From Colocasia esculenta (taxonomy: Eukaryota > Streptophyta > Magnoliopsida > Alismatales > Araceae): a DNA stretch of 64,000 bases. Location of the stretch: assembly GCA_014218235.1 (NCBI GenBank), contig CM024766.1, positions 23,533,346 through 23,597,345 of the forward strand. Direction: 5' to 3'. The notes beneath the pieces are model-generated. The model worked only from the letters and a program-made list of their open reading frames with translations, did not search any database and was not told the origin of the DNA. Shown one piece after another: positions 21,676 through 34,872 of the stretch. The position numbers and the translations under genes were made by a program. Within the stretch, counting starts at the first letter, position 1. The number at the start of each line of letters is the position of its first letter.

Positions 21676-23250
21676 ACTACCTTTGCAAAATATTGCCTGT
21701 CTTGGGTCTGATCATTGCATGATGTCTATTTAATGGCTTAAAAGTGTTTAACCCATTGAAAAACCTTAATTACATGAACATTATTCTAATTACTTTCTTA
21801 ATGAAACGATCATACATGAAACTTGTGATTTACTCTTGTTACCATTCTAGCTTGCTTTAAATGATGAATATTATCTTAAAATCTTGTAAACCCATATTTA
21901 GTTAAATGCATTGTTCATTGCATGCCATCATGTTAAGTGTTTTTCCGAGAGTTTGAGACCGACAGACTGTGAATTGACACGCGTACATCACTACACACTT
22001 ATACCTCTATAGCGTGCACTTCTTTTCTCTTCTTGTTCTCATGAGCGTGATTACAATCTAGAATAAAACAATTAATGTAAAGATTGAACTAAATTATAAA
22101 TCCTGTCGTTCTGCTGCTAAATTTATCTCTTGACCATTGTTATCAATTGAAAATCATGTTCAATTACTTATCACTAGTTCCCATCATCATCAAGAACATG
22201 ACATTACACATGCTTACTTATTGAAACTCTCATTGGCCATTATTTATGACTGTGGGTATCTACATTTAAAATTTTACATGAGATGGCTGACGGGGCATGG
22301 CGTGTGTCCAAGGGCTCCAGTCTAGCCCCAATGACGGCGATTCATAAATATACTGTTAACCATGGGGTATAATGATTACTGTCGTTGCATCTGCGCTGGG
22401 AGTACTTTCTTGCTTGTTGAATGTTAGATACATAACCACATACACGTGACCTGTATGCATTCTTGGTGGATCTTTCCTTAGTGTACATTAGTGTCTACGT
22501 GCCTGATTAGTATTACTTGATCGTGCTTGTGCAATCTTGTTTGCTTGCTTGCGTGATATGGCCATCATGCATTTATTGCAACTAGTGATATCTTGCGTTC
22601 TTGTAAACTATTAACATCAAGTGAAATCTTGCGTGCTTGTACAAAGTGATCTATTGCTGGTTCTCTCTTGTTATATCATTCCAGATCTTATTCTATCATG
22701 ATCACTCTATCTAGCTTGTTTCATGCATCATGTTTCAAAACTGTTTTATTCGTACATGCATATCATGACATTCATCGTGCTTACCTAGCTCTAAAATGTT
22801 AATCACTTATATCATTGCCCGCACATTGAGATAAAAATCCTACTGGGCTAGTTTGCTCATCCCCTACTTTTACCCAATATAGGTGACTATGAAGTTCAAG
22901 AGGAAGATCAAGTCGAGGATGGGAATGCGTCCGGGTGAAGAGCGTTCCAAACATGAGTCTATCTATAGTTAGGTTATTTTGAGTGTTTGAACATTGTAGT
23001 AGGAAGTGAGGTATTATGTACTTTTACTTTTATTGAGTCTTAGTCTTGTATTAGTTTATCTGAGACAAATATGAGATTTGAATACAATTTATATTGAGTT
23101 CAACATATGGGCCCTATTATGATGTTTGTGTTGATACACATTTAGTGCGTGCTAGCTAGAGGCTTATTTGCCGACTGTCCACGTCTCGGGATATCGACTT
23201 TAATTAATCAATAATATCCGCTGCGAAATTCTCGGGACGTGACAGTTTAG

Positions 23251-23262
23251 TGGTATCAGAGC
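23251..23262 (+). other. Del-B primer binding site
   Basis: TGGTATCAGAGC, six bases after the LTR, complementary to initiator tRNA-Met. Confidence 0.88.
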
Positions 23263-23481
23263 TTAGGAATACCAAATAGGATAAGTCTCAGGAATACGAG
23301 ATACCTATGGAACCTAGGTCATGGAAATTTAATATAGTACCTGGTGAGAATGGGTAGAAACTGGGTATATATTAGAAAGAATTAAACACTCATACCCATT
23401 GACTCTATTAATGTATTTAGAGACATTAATTAGTTTCCATCCTTTTCTCAGGAACCCTCATAACACTCTCACTCAACTGCA

Positions 23482-24420
23482 ATGGCTCGCAACCAGTGGC
23501 AAGGTATGCAAGACACTGTGGCTGGACTTACTCAGGCCCTGCAAAATGTAGTTCAGGCTGGAAATCAGGCTGCAGCTGCAAGGAATGGAGCCGGTGATCT
23601 GCACCGAAATTTTAGGAGTTTAAACCCTCCTCGTTTCTCTGGATCCCCTGACCCAGATGAAGCAGAAAATTGGCAAGAGAAGATTGAAAGGATTTTCCAA
23701 GTAATGCAATGCACCAATAGGGAAAAAGTGGTACTGGCCACTTTCCAATTTACTAAAGATGCTCGAGCATGGTGGAAGGCCACCTCGGCCCGCCTGCCAA
23801 ACGTAGCTGAACTAGAGTGGGCCGGATTCCTGGAGATATTTTGTGGAAAGTATTTCTCTGAGAGAGTGAAGGAGAAGAAGGCAGCAGAGTTTGCAGCACT
23901 AAAACCAAAGAGCATGTCTGTGGCTGAGTATGAAGCTCAGTTCGCTCGCCTGGCAGTGTATGCCCCACATCTTGTGGGCACAGAAAGGTTAAAGGCCAAC
24001 CGTTTCATGGATGGACTCAGGCCCATGTTCATTGAAAGGCTCAGACCACACAACATTCAAACTTACACTGAGATGGTACAAAGAGCTCAGCTGGTAGAAG
24101 ACACCATGGCCAAAGTAGAGGGCATGAGGGGCAAGGACAACTCTAAGCCGGTCTTTGTCAAGAAGGGAGCACCTAATAATGCTCCAATGTTTCGTAGCAA
24201 CAATAACAACTTTAACAGCAACAACAAGAGGCCAAATGCTGGAAGAGATGCTGCGGGAGACAAAAGAGTCAAAATGGAAGGTAGGCAGTTGTCTAAGAAC
24301 TGCAAATTATGTGATAAACCAAGACACCGAGCGGAGGAATGCTGAAAGAAGCTCGGGGCATGTTTGCGATGTGGTGGTCGTGACCACCGTATTCCTGATT
24401 GTCCAATGATGATGGACCAA
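23482..24420 (+). pseudogene. gag: Del-B gag
   Basis: The ATG at 23482 follows a leader of about 240 bases. The capsid region (about residues 45-215) has the blocks NWQEKIERIF, ARAWWK and VAEYEAQFARLAVYAPH. Asn-rich and basic sequence precedes two CCHC-type knuckles: CKLC...HRAEEC and CLRCGG..HRIPDC. A TGA at 24343-24345 between the knuckles, consistent with CGA to TGA, is the only stop. Gag packages the RNA. Confidence 0.93.
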
Positions 24421-27400
24421 CCAGGTAGAGCTCAGAATGCACCACGGCGTCAGGGACGCCTTAATGCTGTCATAGAAGCTGACCTACCTGAGGAAGGGGG
24501 TATGGTGGAAGGTACCATTTCCATACACTCTCAACCTGCTTTTGTGCTTAGTGATACTGGAGCTGCATATTCATTTATTTCCACCACATTCGCTGCAACT
24601 CTACCTGTCCAACCTGTACCCTTGAAATCCAAGATCACTGTAGCCTCTCCACTTGGCTCAGAATCTAAACTTACCCACTACTTTCCAAAATGTGAAACTA
24701 TAGTAAATTGTCGTCATAGACATGAAGGGCTATGATGCCATATTGGGTGTCGATTGGCTGATCGAATATGATGCTGATGTAAATTGTCGTCATAGGTTGG
24801 TCACTTTTAGAAGTCCAAATCTTCCAACCTTTTCCCTACTTGAGAATCGCTATCATAAACACCAAATCATGATATCATCCCTAAAAGCTTCTAAGCTAAT
24901 CAACCAAGGTTGTGATGCTTTCCTAGTTTCGGTCATGGTGACTGAAAAGAAGAAACCAAATCTAGAAGACATCCCATAGCTAGAGACTACCCGGATGTCT
25001 TTCCAGAAGAATTACCCGGAATACCACCTGAACGGGAAGTAAACTTCACCATCGAGCTACTCCCTGGGGCAGCCCCTGTTTCCAAAGCTCCATACCGCAT
25101 GTCCCCCATTGAATTGCAGGAGTTAAAAAGGCAATCCAAGAATTGTTAGATCAAGGGTTCATCAGGCCTAGCACATCCCCATGGGGAGCACCTGTATTAT
25201 TCGTCAGGAAGAATGACGGATCAATGAGGCTTTGCATTGACTACCGTCAGTTGAACCAGTTGACAATAAAGAACAAGTATCCACTGCCCCGCATCGATGA
25301 ACTATTTGATCAGATCTTTGGCGCACAATATTTCTCCAAGATAGATCTAAGGTCGGGCTACCACCAACTGAGAATAAAGGAAGAGGATATTCACAAGTCT
25401 GCATTCCGGAGTAGATATGGTCACTATGAGTTCGTGGTCATGCCGTTCGGATTAACCAATGCTCCAGCTGCTTTCATGCAACTTATGAACAATATTTATC
25501 GGCCATACTTGGACCAGTTTATAGTGGTGTTCATTGATGAGATCCTTATTTACTCCAAATCCAAAGAAGGACATGAAGAACACTTGAAGATTGCTCTACA
25601 AGTGCTGAGAGACAATCAACTCTATGCCAAACTTAGTAAGTGTGAATTCTGGATGGAAGAGGTGTCTTTCCTTGGCCACATCATATCCAAGGAGGGAATC
25701 GCTGTAGATCCATCTAAGGTAGAGGCGGTAAAGAACTGGGCAAGGCCGACAACTGTGTCGGAGATTAGAAGCTTCCTGGGTTTAGCAGGGTACTATCGCC
25801 GCTTTATTAAAGATTTTTCAAAGGTAGCTGTACCATTGACCAGGCTTACCAGGAAGGAAAATCCATATGCATGGACTGAGGAATGTGAAGAGTTTTCGGG
25901 CATTGAAAGAGCAGCTCACCTCAGCACCTGTGCTCGCACTACCAGTCACTGGGGGTAGTTTTGAAGTGTACACCGATGCATCCGGGATCGGCTTAGGCTG
26001 CGTGTTGATGCAAGAAGGGAAGGTAATATGCTACGCATCCAGACAATTAAAGAAGCACGAGGACAATTATCCCGTACATGATCTGGAGCTAGCTGCGGTG
26101 GTCTTCGCTTTGAAGATATGGCATCATTATCTTTATGGTGAGAAATTCATTGTGTTTTCTGACCACAAAAGCCTGAAGTATCTGTTTTCTCAGCAGGATT
26201 TGAACATGAGACAGCGGAGGTGGTTGGAGTATCTCAAGGACTTCAACTTCTCTATTCAATATCATCCAGGAAAAGCAAATGTCGTGGCAGATGCTCTTAG
26301 CAGGAAGCCGATGGCTACCTTGTCTAGTCTCATGGTGGGTGAATGGAGATTGTTGGAAGACTTTGCCAAGTTGGATATTGATGCTGACACTAAGAAGAAG
26401 GGATGCCTGATTGCAAGTGTTAGAGTACAACCTAACCTACAAGAAGACATTATAGCACTCCAAAACAATGACCCTGTACTTGTGGAGATTAAGGCTAATC
26501 TTGACAAGAGGCCAGATTTCTCATTAATTGAAGATGGAAGACTATTGTTCCGGGATCGAGTCTGTGTACCCGACCATGCAGAGACAAAGAAAATGATCAT
26601 GGAGGAGGCTCACAAGACCAGGTATACCATTCATCCTGGAACTACCAAAATGTATCAAGACTTGAAAAGAAGCTTTTGGTGGCCTAATATGAAAGGGGAG
26701 GTGGCTGAATATGTCGCCAAATGCCTAACCTGTCAAAAGATCAAGGCAGAACACTTGCGACCTGCAGGTAAACTTAAACCCTTAGAAATCTCGACATGGA
26801 AATGGGAAGGAATAGGGATGGACTTTATTTTTGGACTACCTAAATCTAGAGGTGGATTCGATGGCATATGGGTAATAGCCGATCGTCTAACCAAGTCTAC
26901 TCACTTTTTAGCAATAAAGAATAAGTGGTCAGTTGATGTCCTAGCTGCAATATATGTGAAGGAAATCGTCAAACTACATGGAGTACCAGTGTCTATCGTG
27001 TCGGATAGAGACCCTCGGTTCACATCCCACTTTTGGAAAGGACTGCATTATTCCTTGGGGACTAAACTTAACTTCAGTACGGCTTTCCATCCACAGACTG
27101 ATGGTCAGACAGAGAGAACCAATTAGGTGATTGAGGATATGCTTAGAGCTTGTGTCCTAGATTTTGGAGGTAGCTGGCATGAACACTTACCTCTTGTAGA
27201 ATTCGCCTACAACAATAGCTATCAGGCTAGCATTCAAATGGCACCATTTGAAGAACTTTACGGCAGGAGTTTCCGATCTTCATTTTGCTGGTATGAAGTT
27301 GGCGAAAGGCAAGTGCTAGGACCAGAGATGATAAGGGAAACCACAGAGAAGGTGAAGCTTATCAGGGAAAGAATGGCAGTAGCACAACCAAGGCAGAAGT

Positions 27401-27881
27401 CATATGCAGAAAAGAGAAGGAGAGACCTAGAGTTTCAGGTGGGTGATCATGTATTCTTAAAAGTATCTCCAGGCCGTGGAATTAAAAGGTTTGGAATCAA
27501 AGGCAAGCTATCACCAAGGTTCGTCGGGCCTTTCGAAATCCTCGAGAGAGTAGGTGAAGTTGCATACCGTCTGGCACTACAACCCCAGCTGGAAGGAGTA
27601 CACGATGTATTCCACGTATCTATGCTGAAGAAGTACGTACGTGATCCCTACCATGCCATAGAGTATGAACTCCTGGAGTTTAACAAAGATGGGACTTACA
27701 AGGAAATGCCAATGAGATCGTTGATCGTGAACTGCGCCAATTAAGGAACAAGGTCATCTTACTGGTAAGAGTTAGATGGAATGAACGCCTAGAAGAAGAC
27801 GACACGTGGGAGATTGAGGAAGCAATGCGCAAAAGATACCCAGAGCTATTCACAAGTAAGTACATCTCACTTGTACAATAA
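24421..27881 (+). pseudogene. pol: Del-B pol: protease, RT, RNase H, integrase, chromodomain
   Basis: Protease shows SDTGAAYSFIS at about 24550. It is damaged by a deletion or shift near 24700, and a stop lies at 24977-24979. RT begins before 25143. Its active site reads FIDE rather than FIDD (about 25531-25542), which changes a catalytic Asp. RNase H (TDASGIG, DHKSLKYLFS) sits in a shifted frame from about 25890. Integrase has a full H-H-C-C finger (about 26610-26745) and the D-D-E motifs MDFIFGLP, SDRDPRFTS and HPQTDGQTE. A stop at 27124-27126 interrupts the core. The chromodomain (about 27700-27870, DDTWEIEEAM) is in another frame and ends at 27881. Confidence 0.93.
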
Positions 27882-27915
27882 TTTTCTATAGATGAATTTG
27901 GGGACCAACTTCTCT

Positions 27916-27929
27916 TAAGTGGGGGAGGG
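27916..27929 (+). other. Del-B polypurine tract
   Basis: TAAGTGGGGGAGGG directly before the 3' LTR. Confidence 0.88.
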
Positions 27930-30900
27930 TGTAGCACCCCGAAAATTTTAGCTATATAAAATTTTGAATAAATGGAAATAAATAATTTCCATAAGATCAA
28001 AGAATTTAAAACATGCGTATCAATATCGTATGTGCCAAAACACATCGAAAAAATCTGTAAAAATGGGAAATCAACCCCAAACATTATTCATAAGGGTTCC
28101 ACGAAGAAATTCGTGTGACGAAAAATCCGATTAACCAAGTGAACATCACATGGTGACCAATTATCCAAATTATGAAACAAGTAGGAAAACCGTTAACACG
28201 GAAATACGACGCAACCAAAAAAAAAAAAAAGTGTTGGAAAGACTTCCAACATTATATATTAATGACCCAATATCTTAATTGGGTCAATGGACATCATTTG
28301 GCCAATAATCAAAGGAAGCAAGAAAATGCATAGAAATTCGTAACTCTAAATAGGCTGAAATTAGAAAGAGGCAATTTGAGTTGAATTGGGATGCAATCAT
28401 ACATTCTTGGAAACCCAAATTCGTGCCTAACTATGGTGGGAGGTTTCCTAAAGCCTCACACACTCTAAGGGAGGAAGAAATCCTCAAAGGATAGGAAACT
28501 ACCCTGTCAAAACCGCAACTTAGCTTTCCTAGTCATAGTAGGACTCCTAAAACACCATGGTTGCTTAAATAATCTTCACCAAACCCTAAGAACAAGTTTT
28601 CGAACTTGCTGGGGTCGTGTGGAGAAGTTCTTGGTGGCTGGGGAGCAGGAGATCATCCACACCAAGCCGTTCTTTTTCCCCGTTGTGTCTGCTGCGACCT
28701 GCACAAACAGTCATCTTGAAGTCGACCAAAGGTAGGTTTTCTCGGGCCAAACTTTAATGTACCCTATACCAATGTGTATAGCATCAAGTTAACTTTCATT
28801 TCCCATGGGTTTCATCGAATTCTAATGAGTATATTTTGAGTTTTAAGCGTTTTCCCAAAGTCGCACACTGTTAGGCCTTTTTCCGTTCTTCATATCATGC
28901 CCACGATTCAAGACTGAATTAGACTAAACTTCTTTCATGAAAATTCTTCTGCTGGTAGACACGATCATCTTTCATGTTGGACGTTTTACTCAGAAGTTTT
29001 TCGTTAGAGAGTTATGAGCATGGTAAGAGAGTCGCTGCATGATACTGCGATTTCGGGCTGCAATTAGCTTTCTGTTCTTCATATGTTTCTTGGGATTAGA
29101 GACCGAATTAGATCAAACCCCCAACATCAACATTCTCCTACTAGTTGTCCTTGTCATATTTTGTGTTGAACATTTTGTCTAAATGTCATTCGTTAGAGAG
29201 TTATAAGTAGGGTAAGTAAATCCAGCATGAGATGTGTTTTCAGGTTGCACTTGACATATATGTGTTGTTCTGGGAGGGCCTCTAGTGTCGACACTACCTG
29301 GGCTAGTGTCGACACACTGTCCCAGAATAGCCCAGAAGGTGTTCTGGCAAGGTCTCTAGTGTCGACACTACTTGATCTAGTGTCGACACTACCTGACCAG
29401 TTTTGCCCAAGGGTGTTCTGGAAGGCCTCTAGTGTCGACACTACTTGAACTAGTGTCGACACACTGTCCCATATTGGCCAGAGGGTTTTCTGGAAGCTGT
29501 CTCTAGTGTCGACACTACCTGAACTAGTGTCGACACTACTTGACCAATTCTGCATTTTTTTGCCTTGTGTTTGGAGCATAGTGTCGACACCAGTAAGGGG
29601 TGTGTCGACACTACCTTTGCAAAATATTGCCTGTCTTGGGTCTGATCATTGCATGATGTCTATTTAATGGCTTAAAAGTGTTTAACCCATTGAAAAACCT
29701 TAATTACATGAATATTATTCTAATTACTTTCTTAATGAAACGATCATACATGAAACTTGTGATTCACTCTTGTTACCATTCTAGCTTGCTTTAAATGATG
29801 AATATTATCTTAAAATCTTGTAAACCCATATTTAGTTAAATGCATTGTTCATTGCATGCCATCATGTTAAAGTGTTTTTCCGAGAGTTTGAGACTGACGG
29901 ACTGTGAATTGACACGCGTACATCACTACACACTTATACCTCTATAGCGTGCACTTCTTTTATTTTCTTGTTCTCATGAGCGTGATTACAATCTAGACTA
30001 AAACCATTAATGTAAAGATTGAACTAAATTATAAATCGTGTCGTTCTGCTGCTGAATTTATCTCTTGACCATTGTTATCAATTGAAAATCATGTTCAATT
30101 ACTTATCACTAGTTCCCACCATCATCATGAACATGACATTACACATGCTTACTTATTGAAACTCTCATTGGCCATTATTTATGACTGTGGGTATCTACAT
30201 TTAAAATTTTACATGAGATGGCTGACAGGGCACGGCGTGTGTCCAAGGGCTCCAGTCTAGCCCCAATGACAGAAAGTCATAAATATACTATTAACCATGG
30301 GGTATAATGATTACTGGCGTTGCATCTGCACTGGGAGTACTTTCTTGCTTGTTGAATGCTAGATACATAACCACATACACGTGACCTGTGTGCATTCTTG
30401 GTGGATCTTTCCTTGGTGTACATTAGTGTCTACGTGCCTGATTAGTATTACTTGATCGTGCTTATGCAATCTTGTTTGCTTGCTTGCGTGATATGGCCAT
30501 CCTGCATTTATTGCAACTAGTGATATCTTGCGTTCTTGTAAACTATTGACATCAAGTGAAATCTTGCGTGCTTGTACAAAGTGATCTATTGCTGGTTCTC
30601 TCTTGTTATATCATTCCAGATCTTATTCTATCATGATCACTCTATCTAGCTTGTTTGATGCATCATGTTTTAAAACTGTTTTATTCGTACATGCATATCA
30701 TGACATTCATCGTGCTTACCTAGCTCTAAAATGTTAATCACTAATATCATTGCCCGCACATTGAAATATAAATCCTACTGGGCTAGTTTGCTCATCCCCT
30801 ACTTTTACCCAATATAGGTGACTATGAAGTTCAAGAGGAAGAGCAAGTCGAGGATGGGAATGCATCCGAGTGAAGAGCGTTCCAAACATGAGTCTATCTA

Positions 30901-31179
30901 TAGTTAGTTTATTTTGAGAGTTAGAACAATGTAGTAGGAAGTGAGGTATTATGTACTTTTACTTTTATTGAGTCTTAGTCATGTATTAGTTTATCTGAGA
31001 CAAATATGAGATTTGAATACAATTTATATTGAGTTCAACATATGGGCCCTATTATGATGTTTGTGTTGATACACATTTAGTGCGTGCTAGCTAGAGGCTT
31101 ATTTGCCGACTGTCCACGTCTCGGGATATCGACTTTAATTAATCAATAATATCCGCTGTGAAATTCTCAGGACGTGACA
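27930..31179 (+). repeat. Del-B 3' LTR
   Basis: TGTAGCACCCC to GGACGTGACA, matching the 5' LTR along its length. Its poly-A run near 28218 is shorter than that near 20277. Confidence 0.95.
29287..29609 (+). repeat. Del-B 3' LTR palindrome array
   Basis: Ten exact GTCGAC sites: 29287/29308, 29361/29382, 29434/29455, 29508/29529 and 29583/29604. All pairs are 21 apart and units are 73-75 bases. No site has been lost relative to the 5' LTR. Confidence 0.95.
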
Positions 31180-31184
31180 ACATA
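31180..31184. repeat. Target site duplication ACATA (right), Del-B
   Basis: Matches 19985-19989 exactly. Confidence 0.95.
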
Positions 31185-31303
31185 GTAGTTTAGATTCTAG
31201 TTTAGAGTTAGGTTTAGAGTCATACCTAGGTTTAGAAGAGTCTAGTCCCTCTTAGCCATGCATTCACAAGGAGAAGGGTAGGCAAGTTCCTGCCCGTTAT
31301 GTT
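31185..31303 (+). other. Ogre/Tat non-coding stretch before RT, right part
   Basis: AT-rich with repeated GTTTAGA/TAGTTTAG words; joined in the uninterrupted element to 19925-19989. It may be the downstream part of an Ogre-type intron. Confidence 0.4.
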
Positions 31304-34300
31304 ATGGCCTTGGCTGAGAGGTGTGTTAAGTTAAGTCAAGTCCCAGAGTTTCTTGATGAGCCTGCCCTCATAGAGACTGATTTTGAAAAAGGCGATTCTG
31401 TAGACGATGGTTTAGGGGTCTATTTGTTCGATTTTGATGAGAAAGATGAGCCAGGAGATCTTGGTTCGGAAGAAGAGGACCCAGTGAGCTCCTATGTGGA
31501 TGGCACGAAGAGGTTTGACGAGCCAACCATGGCTGCGGATGAGCCAACCAAAGAGATCAGCCCTGGCACCGAAGAATCTCCAAAGGTAGTTTTGATTAGT
31601 GCCGACTTGAGTGTAGAAGAAGAAGAAGCCATTGTATCTATCCTCAAAGACTTTTTCGAAGGTTTTGCTTGGTCCTACGAGGACATGCCAGGACTTGACA
31701 CCTCTTTGGTCGAGCACCGTTTGGTCTTAAAAGCCGACGCAAAAGCCGTCAAACAAAAGCTGAGGAGGATACACCCCAAGCTTGCACTCAAGATCAAGGA
31801 AGAGATTTATAAGTTGCACAAGGCCAAGTTCATTAGGGTTGTGCTATATCCACAATGGGTAGCTAACATCGTCCCAGTGATGAAGAAGGGCGGTAAGGTT
31901 AGGATCTGCATAGATTTCCGCAACCTTAATCGTGCTTGCCCTAAGGACGATTTTCCTCTCCCCCACATAGATGTCCTAGTGGACAATACTGCTGGTTTTG
32001 AGATGTTGTCATTCATGGATGGTTTCTCTGGGTATAACCAGATTCGTCTGGCGCAGGACGACCAGGAGAAAACTTCTTTCACCATGCCTTGGGAGACCTA
32101 TTGTTATGTCGTGATGCCTTTCGGACTGAATAATGCAGGAGCACCTATCGAAGGGCAATGATGGCGATTTTTCACGACATGATGCATGTGCACATGGAGG
32201 TCTATGCTGATGATGTCTTAGTTAAATCTAGGACTCCACATGGCCATGCTGAGGTCCTCCGGGCAGTTCTCCAACGGTCTAGGGAACATAAGCTCAAGAT
32301 GAACCCCAAGAAGTGTGTTTTTGGAGTCTCCTCAGAGAGGTTGCTTGGGTTCATAGTTAGTAAAATGGGAATTGAGATTGACACTAATAAGGCCAAAACA
32401 ATAATTGACATGCCTCCTCCTAGGAATATCAATGAAGTTAGAGGACTAATTGGCAGACTTCATTTCATTGGGAGATTTATTTCTCAACATTCAATCCGTT
32501 GTAAGCCCTTCTATGAGATGCTTAGAGGAGAGGTTAAGTTTGATTGGAATGACAAGTGTCAAAAGGCCTTTGAAGAATTGAAGAGCTATTTGTTCAATCC
32601 CCCTATTCTCGTTCCTCTGGTCCCGGGTCGGCCTTTATTGCTCTATGTGTCAACCACTGAAGATTCAACTGGAGCAGTTTTGGCCCAATATGACGACGAG
32701 AAGAAGGAGAGAGCAGTGTACTACTTATCCAAATTGTTCAATGAAACTGAGAAAAGGTACACCACCATGGAAAGAACATGTGCAACCGTCGTCTGGGTTG
32801 CCCAGAAGTTGAAGCATTATTTCCTAGCTCATGAGGTGAAGCTTCTGGCGCGAATGGACCCAATTCGGTACTTGCTTGAGAAGCCCGTCCTAACTGAGCG
32901 GTTGACGAGGTGGCAAAGTTTCCTTAACGAATTTGATATCACCTATATCAACCAAAAGTCAATCAAGGGGCATGCTATTGCCGAACATTTGGCCCACCGC
33001 CCCTTACCTTCATGTTCTCCCATCGATGAAAGCTTTTCGGATGAACAGTTAGGAGCCATTGTTGATGGTGAACCTTCATGGATACTTTATTTCGACGGAG
33101 CTCTCAATTCCAAACGAAGTGGAATAGGAGCAGTCCTCCTCTCACCGGAAGGGATAGTCATTCTGCATACCTACCAACTAACCTTCCTTGTCATGAACAA
33201 TGTGGCCGAGTATGAGGCACTCCTAGTTGGGCTGAAAATGGCACTGTTGCTCGGAGTTAAGAAGTTAAGGATAATTGGAGATTCACAATTGATACTCCGA
33301 TAGTCCCTTAGCAAGTACCAGACCCGGGATCCCAAGTTGAAACCATACCAGCACTTGGTTTGTAGAGTAATCCGGCAGTTTAGGAAGCTAACCCTAGTCC
33401 ACACTCCTAGGGCTCAAAACATTCTAGCGGATTCACTCGCCTCCCTGGCTTCTTCTATCCCTATCCCGCTAGGGAGTTCCTTCGAAACCGTCTCTGTCCA
33501 AAGGTTGAAAGTCCCTTCTCTTGCTGATCCATGGTTCTCTCAACTCAAGTCCCCCTCCCTTCGAGTCCATGAACTTTCAAAAGAGCCAGAAATCGATCTC
33601 AATGACGGCCATCCTTGGTACTTTGACATTGAAAACTTTCTCAAAGATGGATCCTTCCTTGATTATGCCACCTCTTCTGATAGACGGGCCATTCACCGCA
33701 TCTCGGAGCGTTACAAAATCATAGGTGGCATTCTCCACAAGAAGTCCCTCAATGGGGTCTATCTTCGTTGCCTTGATGAGATCGAATCTCAAAGCGTTGT
33801 TGAAGCCGCTCACTCTAGCAAATGTGGTATCCATGTCAATGGTAGAGCAATTGCCCAAAAGTTGCTGAGACACTATTACTGGCCTACCATGGAAGAAGAT
33901 TACACTCACTTTGTTCGTCACTGTGCTAAATGCCAATTACATGGTGACAAAATCCATGCTCCTTCCTCTTCTCTTCACCCTCTCATTTCTCCATGGCCTT
34001 TCGCCATGTGGGCATTCTATGTGGTCGGTCCACTCGAGGATAGAACCAGAGAAATCCGTAAGAAGTCCTTCATTCTGACCGCCATCGAGTACTTCATGAA
34101 GTGGGCTGAAGCGGAAGCATTCATAGAGGTTAATGCTACAACGGTCGTCAAGTTCATCAAGCGCAAACATTCTTGCAAGATTTGGTATGCCTCGAGACAT
34201 CGTCACCGACAATGGACCGCAATTCACTTCACAGGAGCTTCGCGACATGTGTGGTAAATATGCAATTAATTTGCATCATTCATCCCCATATTATCCATTA

Positions 34301-34872
34301 GGTAATGGACAAGAGGAACCTACTAATAAAACTATCATCAAGATCATAAAGAAAACTTGCAAATATCACAATAATGTTGACTGGCCAGACCGCTTAGTTG
34401 AGGCTCTGTGGGGTTACCGCCCCTAGGTCCGAATTGCTACGAGGCAAACCCCCTATGCTTTGACATACAGATCAGATGCGGTACTCTTATATGAGATCTT
34501 CGTCCCTTCACTTAGAGTTCAATTGGATTCCGAACTTGACCCCGGTCAACGTCGGGAGGCTTTGTTGGAACAACTTGAACTCTTAGACGAAAGGAGAATG
34601 ATAGCGGCCGACCATGCACAAGTTTATCGCCAAAGAATTGCATGTTTTTATGCCAAAAGAGTGCTTGAGAGAAAATTTGAAGTGGGTGAAATGGTTCTAA
34701 AGCACAAAATCATTAAGGCACCAGGTCCCAGGAGTAAATTGAAAGAAAATTAGGAAGGTCCGTTCGTTGTCAAAGAAGCATACTCGGGGAACGCTTACAG
34801 GTTAGTGGACGCCGAGGGAGTTGAGTTGTCGCATCCCTGGAATGTAGTCTATCTTAAGAAATTCTACCCTTA
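31304..34872 (+). pseudogene. pol: Ogre/Tat pol: RT, RNase H, archaeal-type RNase H, integrase
   Basis: An acidic N-terminal region (to about 31590) precedes RT, with RICIDFRNLN, the PFGL..AGA neighbourhood and the active site YADD near 32200. The first RNase H has a divergent ST..DSTGAVL block near 32650. A second RNase H (about 33070-33300) has DGA, AEYEAL and GDSQL, the archaeal-type module that marks Tat/Ogre. Integrase shows an HH-CC finger (about 33800-33950) and DNGPQFTS (about 34208-34231). The end is a WNVVYLKKFYP motif with its stop at 34870. Breaks: a frame change near 32150, stops at 33301 (likely CAG to TAG), 34424 and 34751, and a frame change near 34190. Confidence 0.9.

Larger units (their letters stand above)
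19990..23244 (+). repeat. Del-B 5' LTR
   Basis: Starts TGTAGCACCCC and ends GGGACGTGACA. It contains two adjacent hairpins (20296-20350), a weak TATA-like TTAAATA near 20629, and the GTCGAC array. Small ORFs inside (for example around 22137) also occur in the 3' LTR copy but resemble no known domain. Confidence 0.95.
19990..31179 (+). mobile_element. Del-B, complete Tekay/Del-like chromovirus
   Basis: An 11.19-kb element with LTRs of 3255 and 3250 bases, initiator-Met primer site, gag, pol with chromodomain, polypurine tract and perfect 5-bp target duplication. It lies in the non-coding stretch of the Ogre/Tat element between protease and RT. The two LTRs differ at scattered sites and small indels, so the insertion is not brand new. 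Gag and pol contain stops and frame changes. Its LTR carries the same GTCGAC pair array as the two copia elements. Confidence 0.96.
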
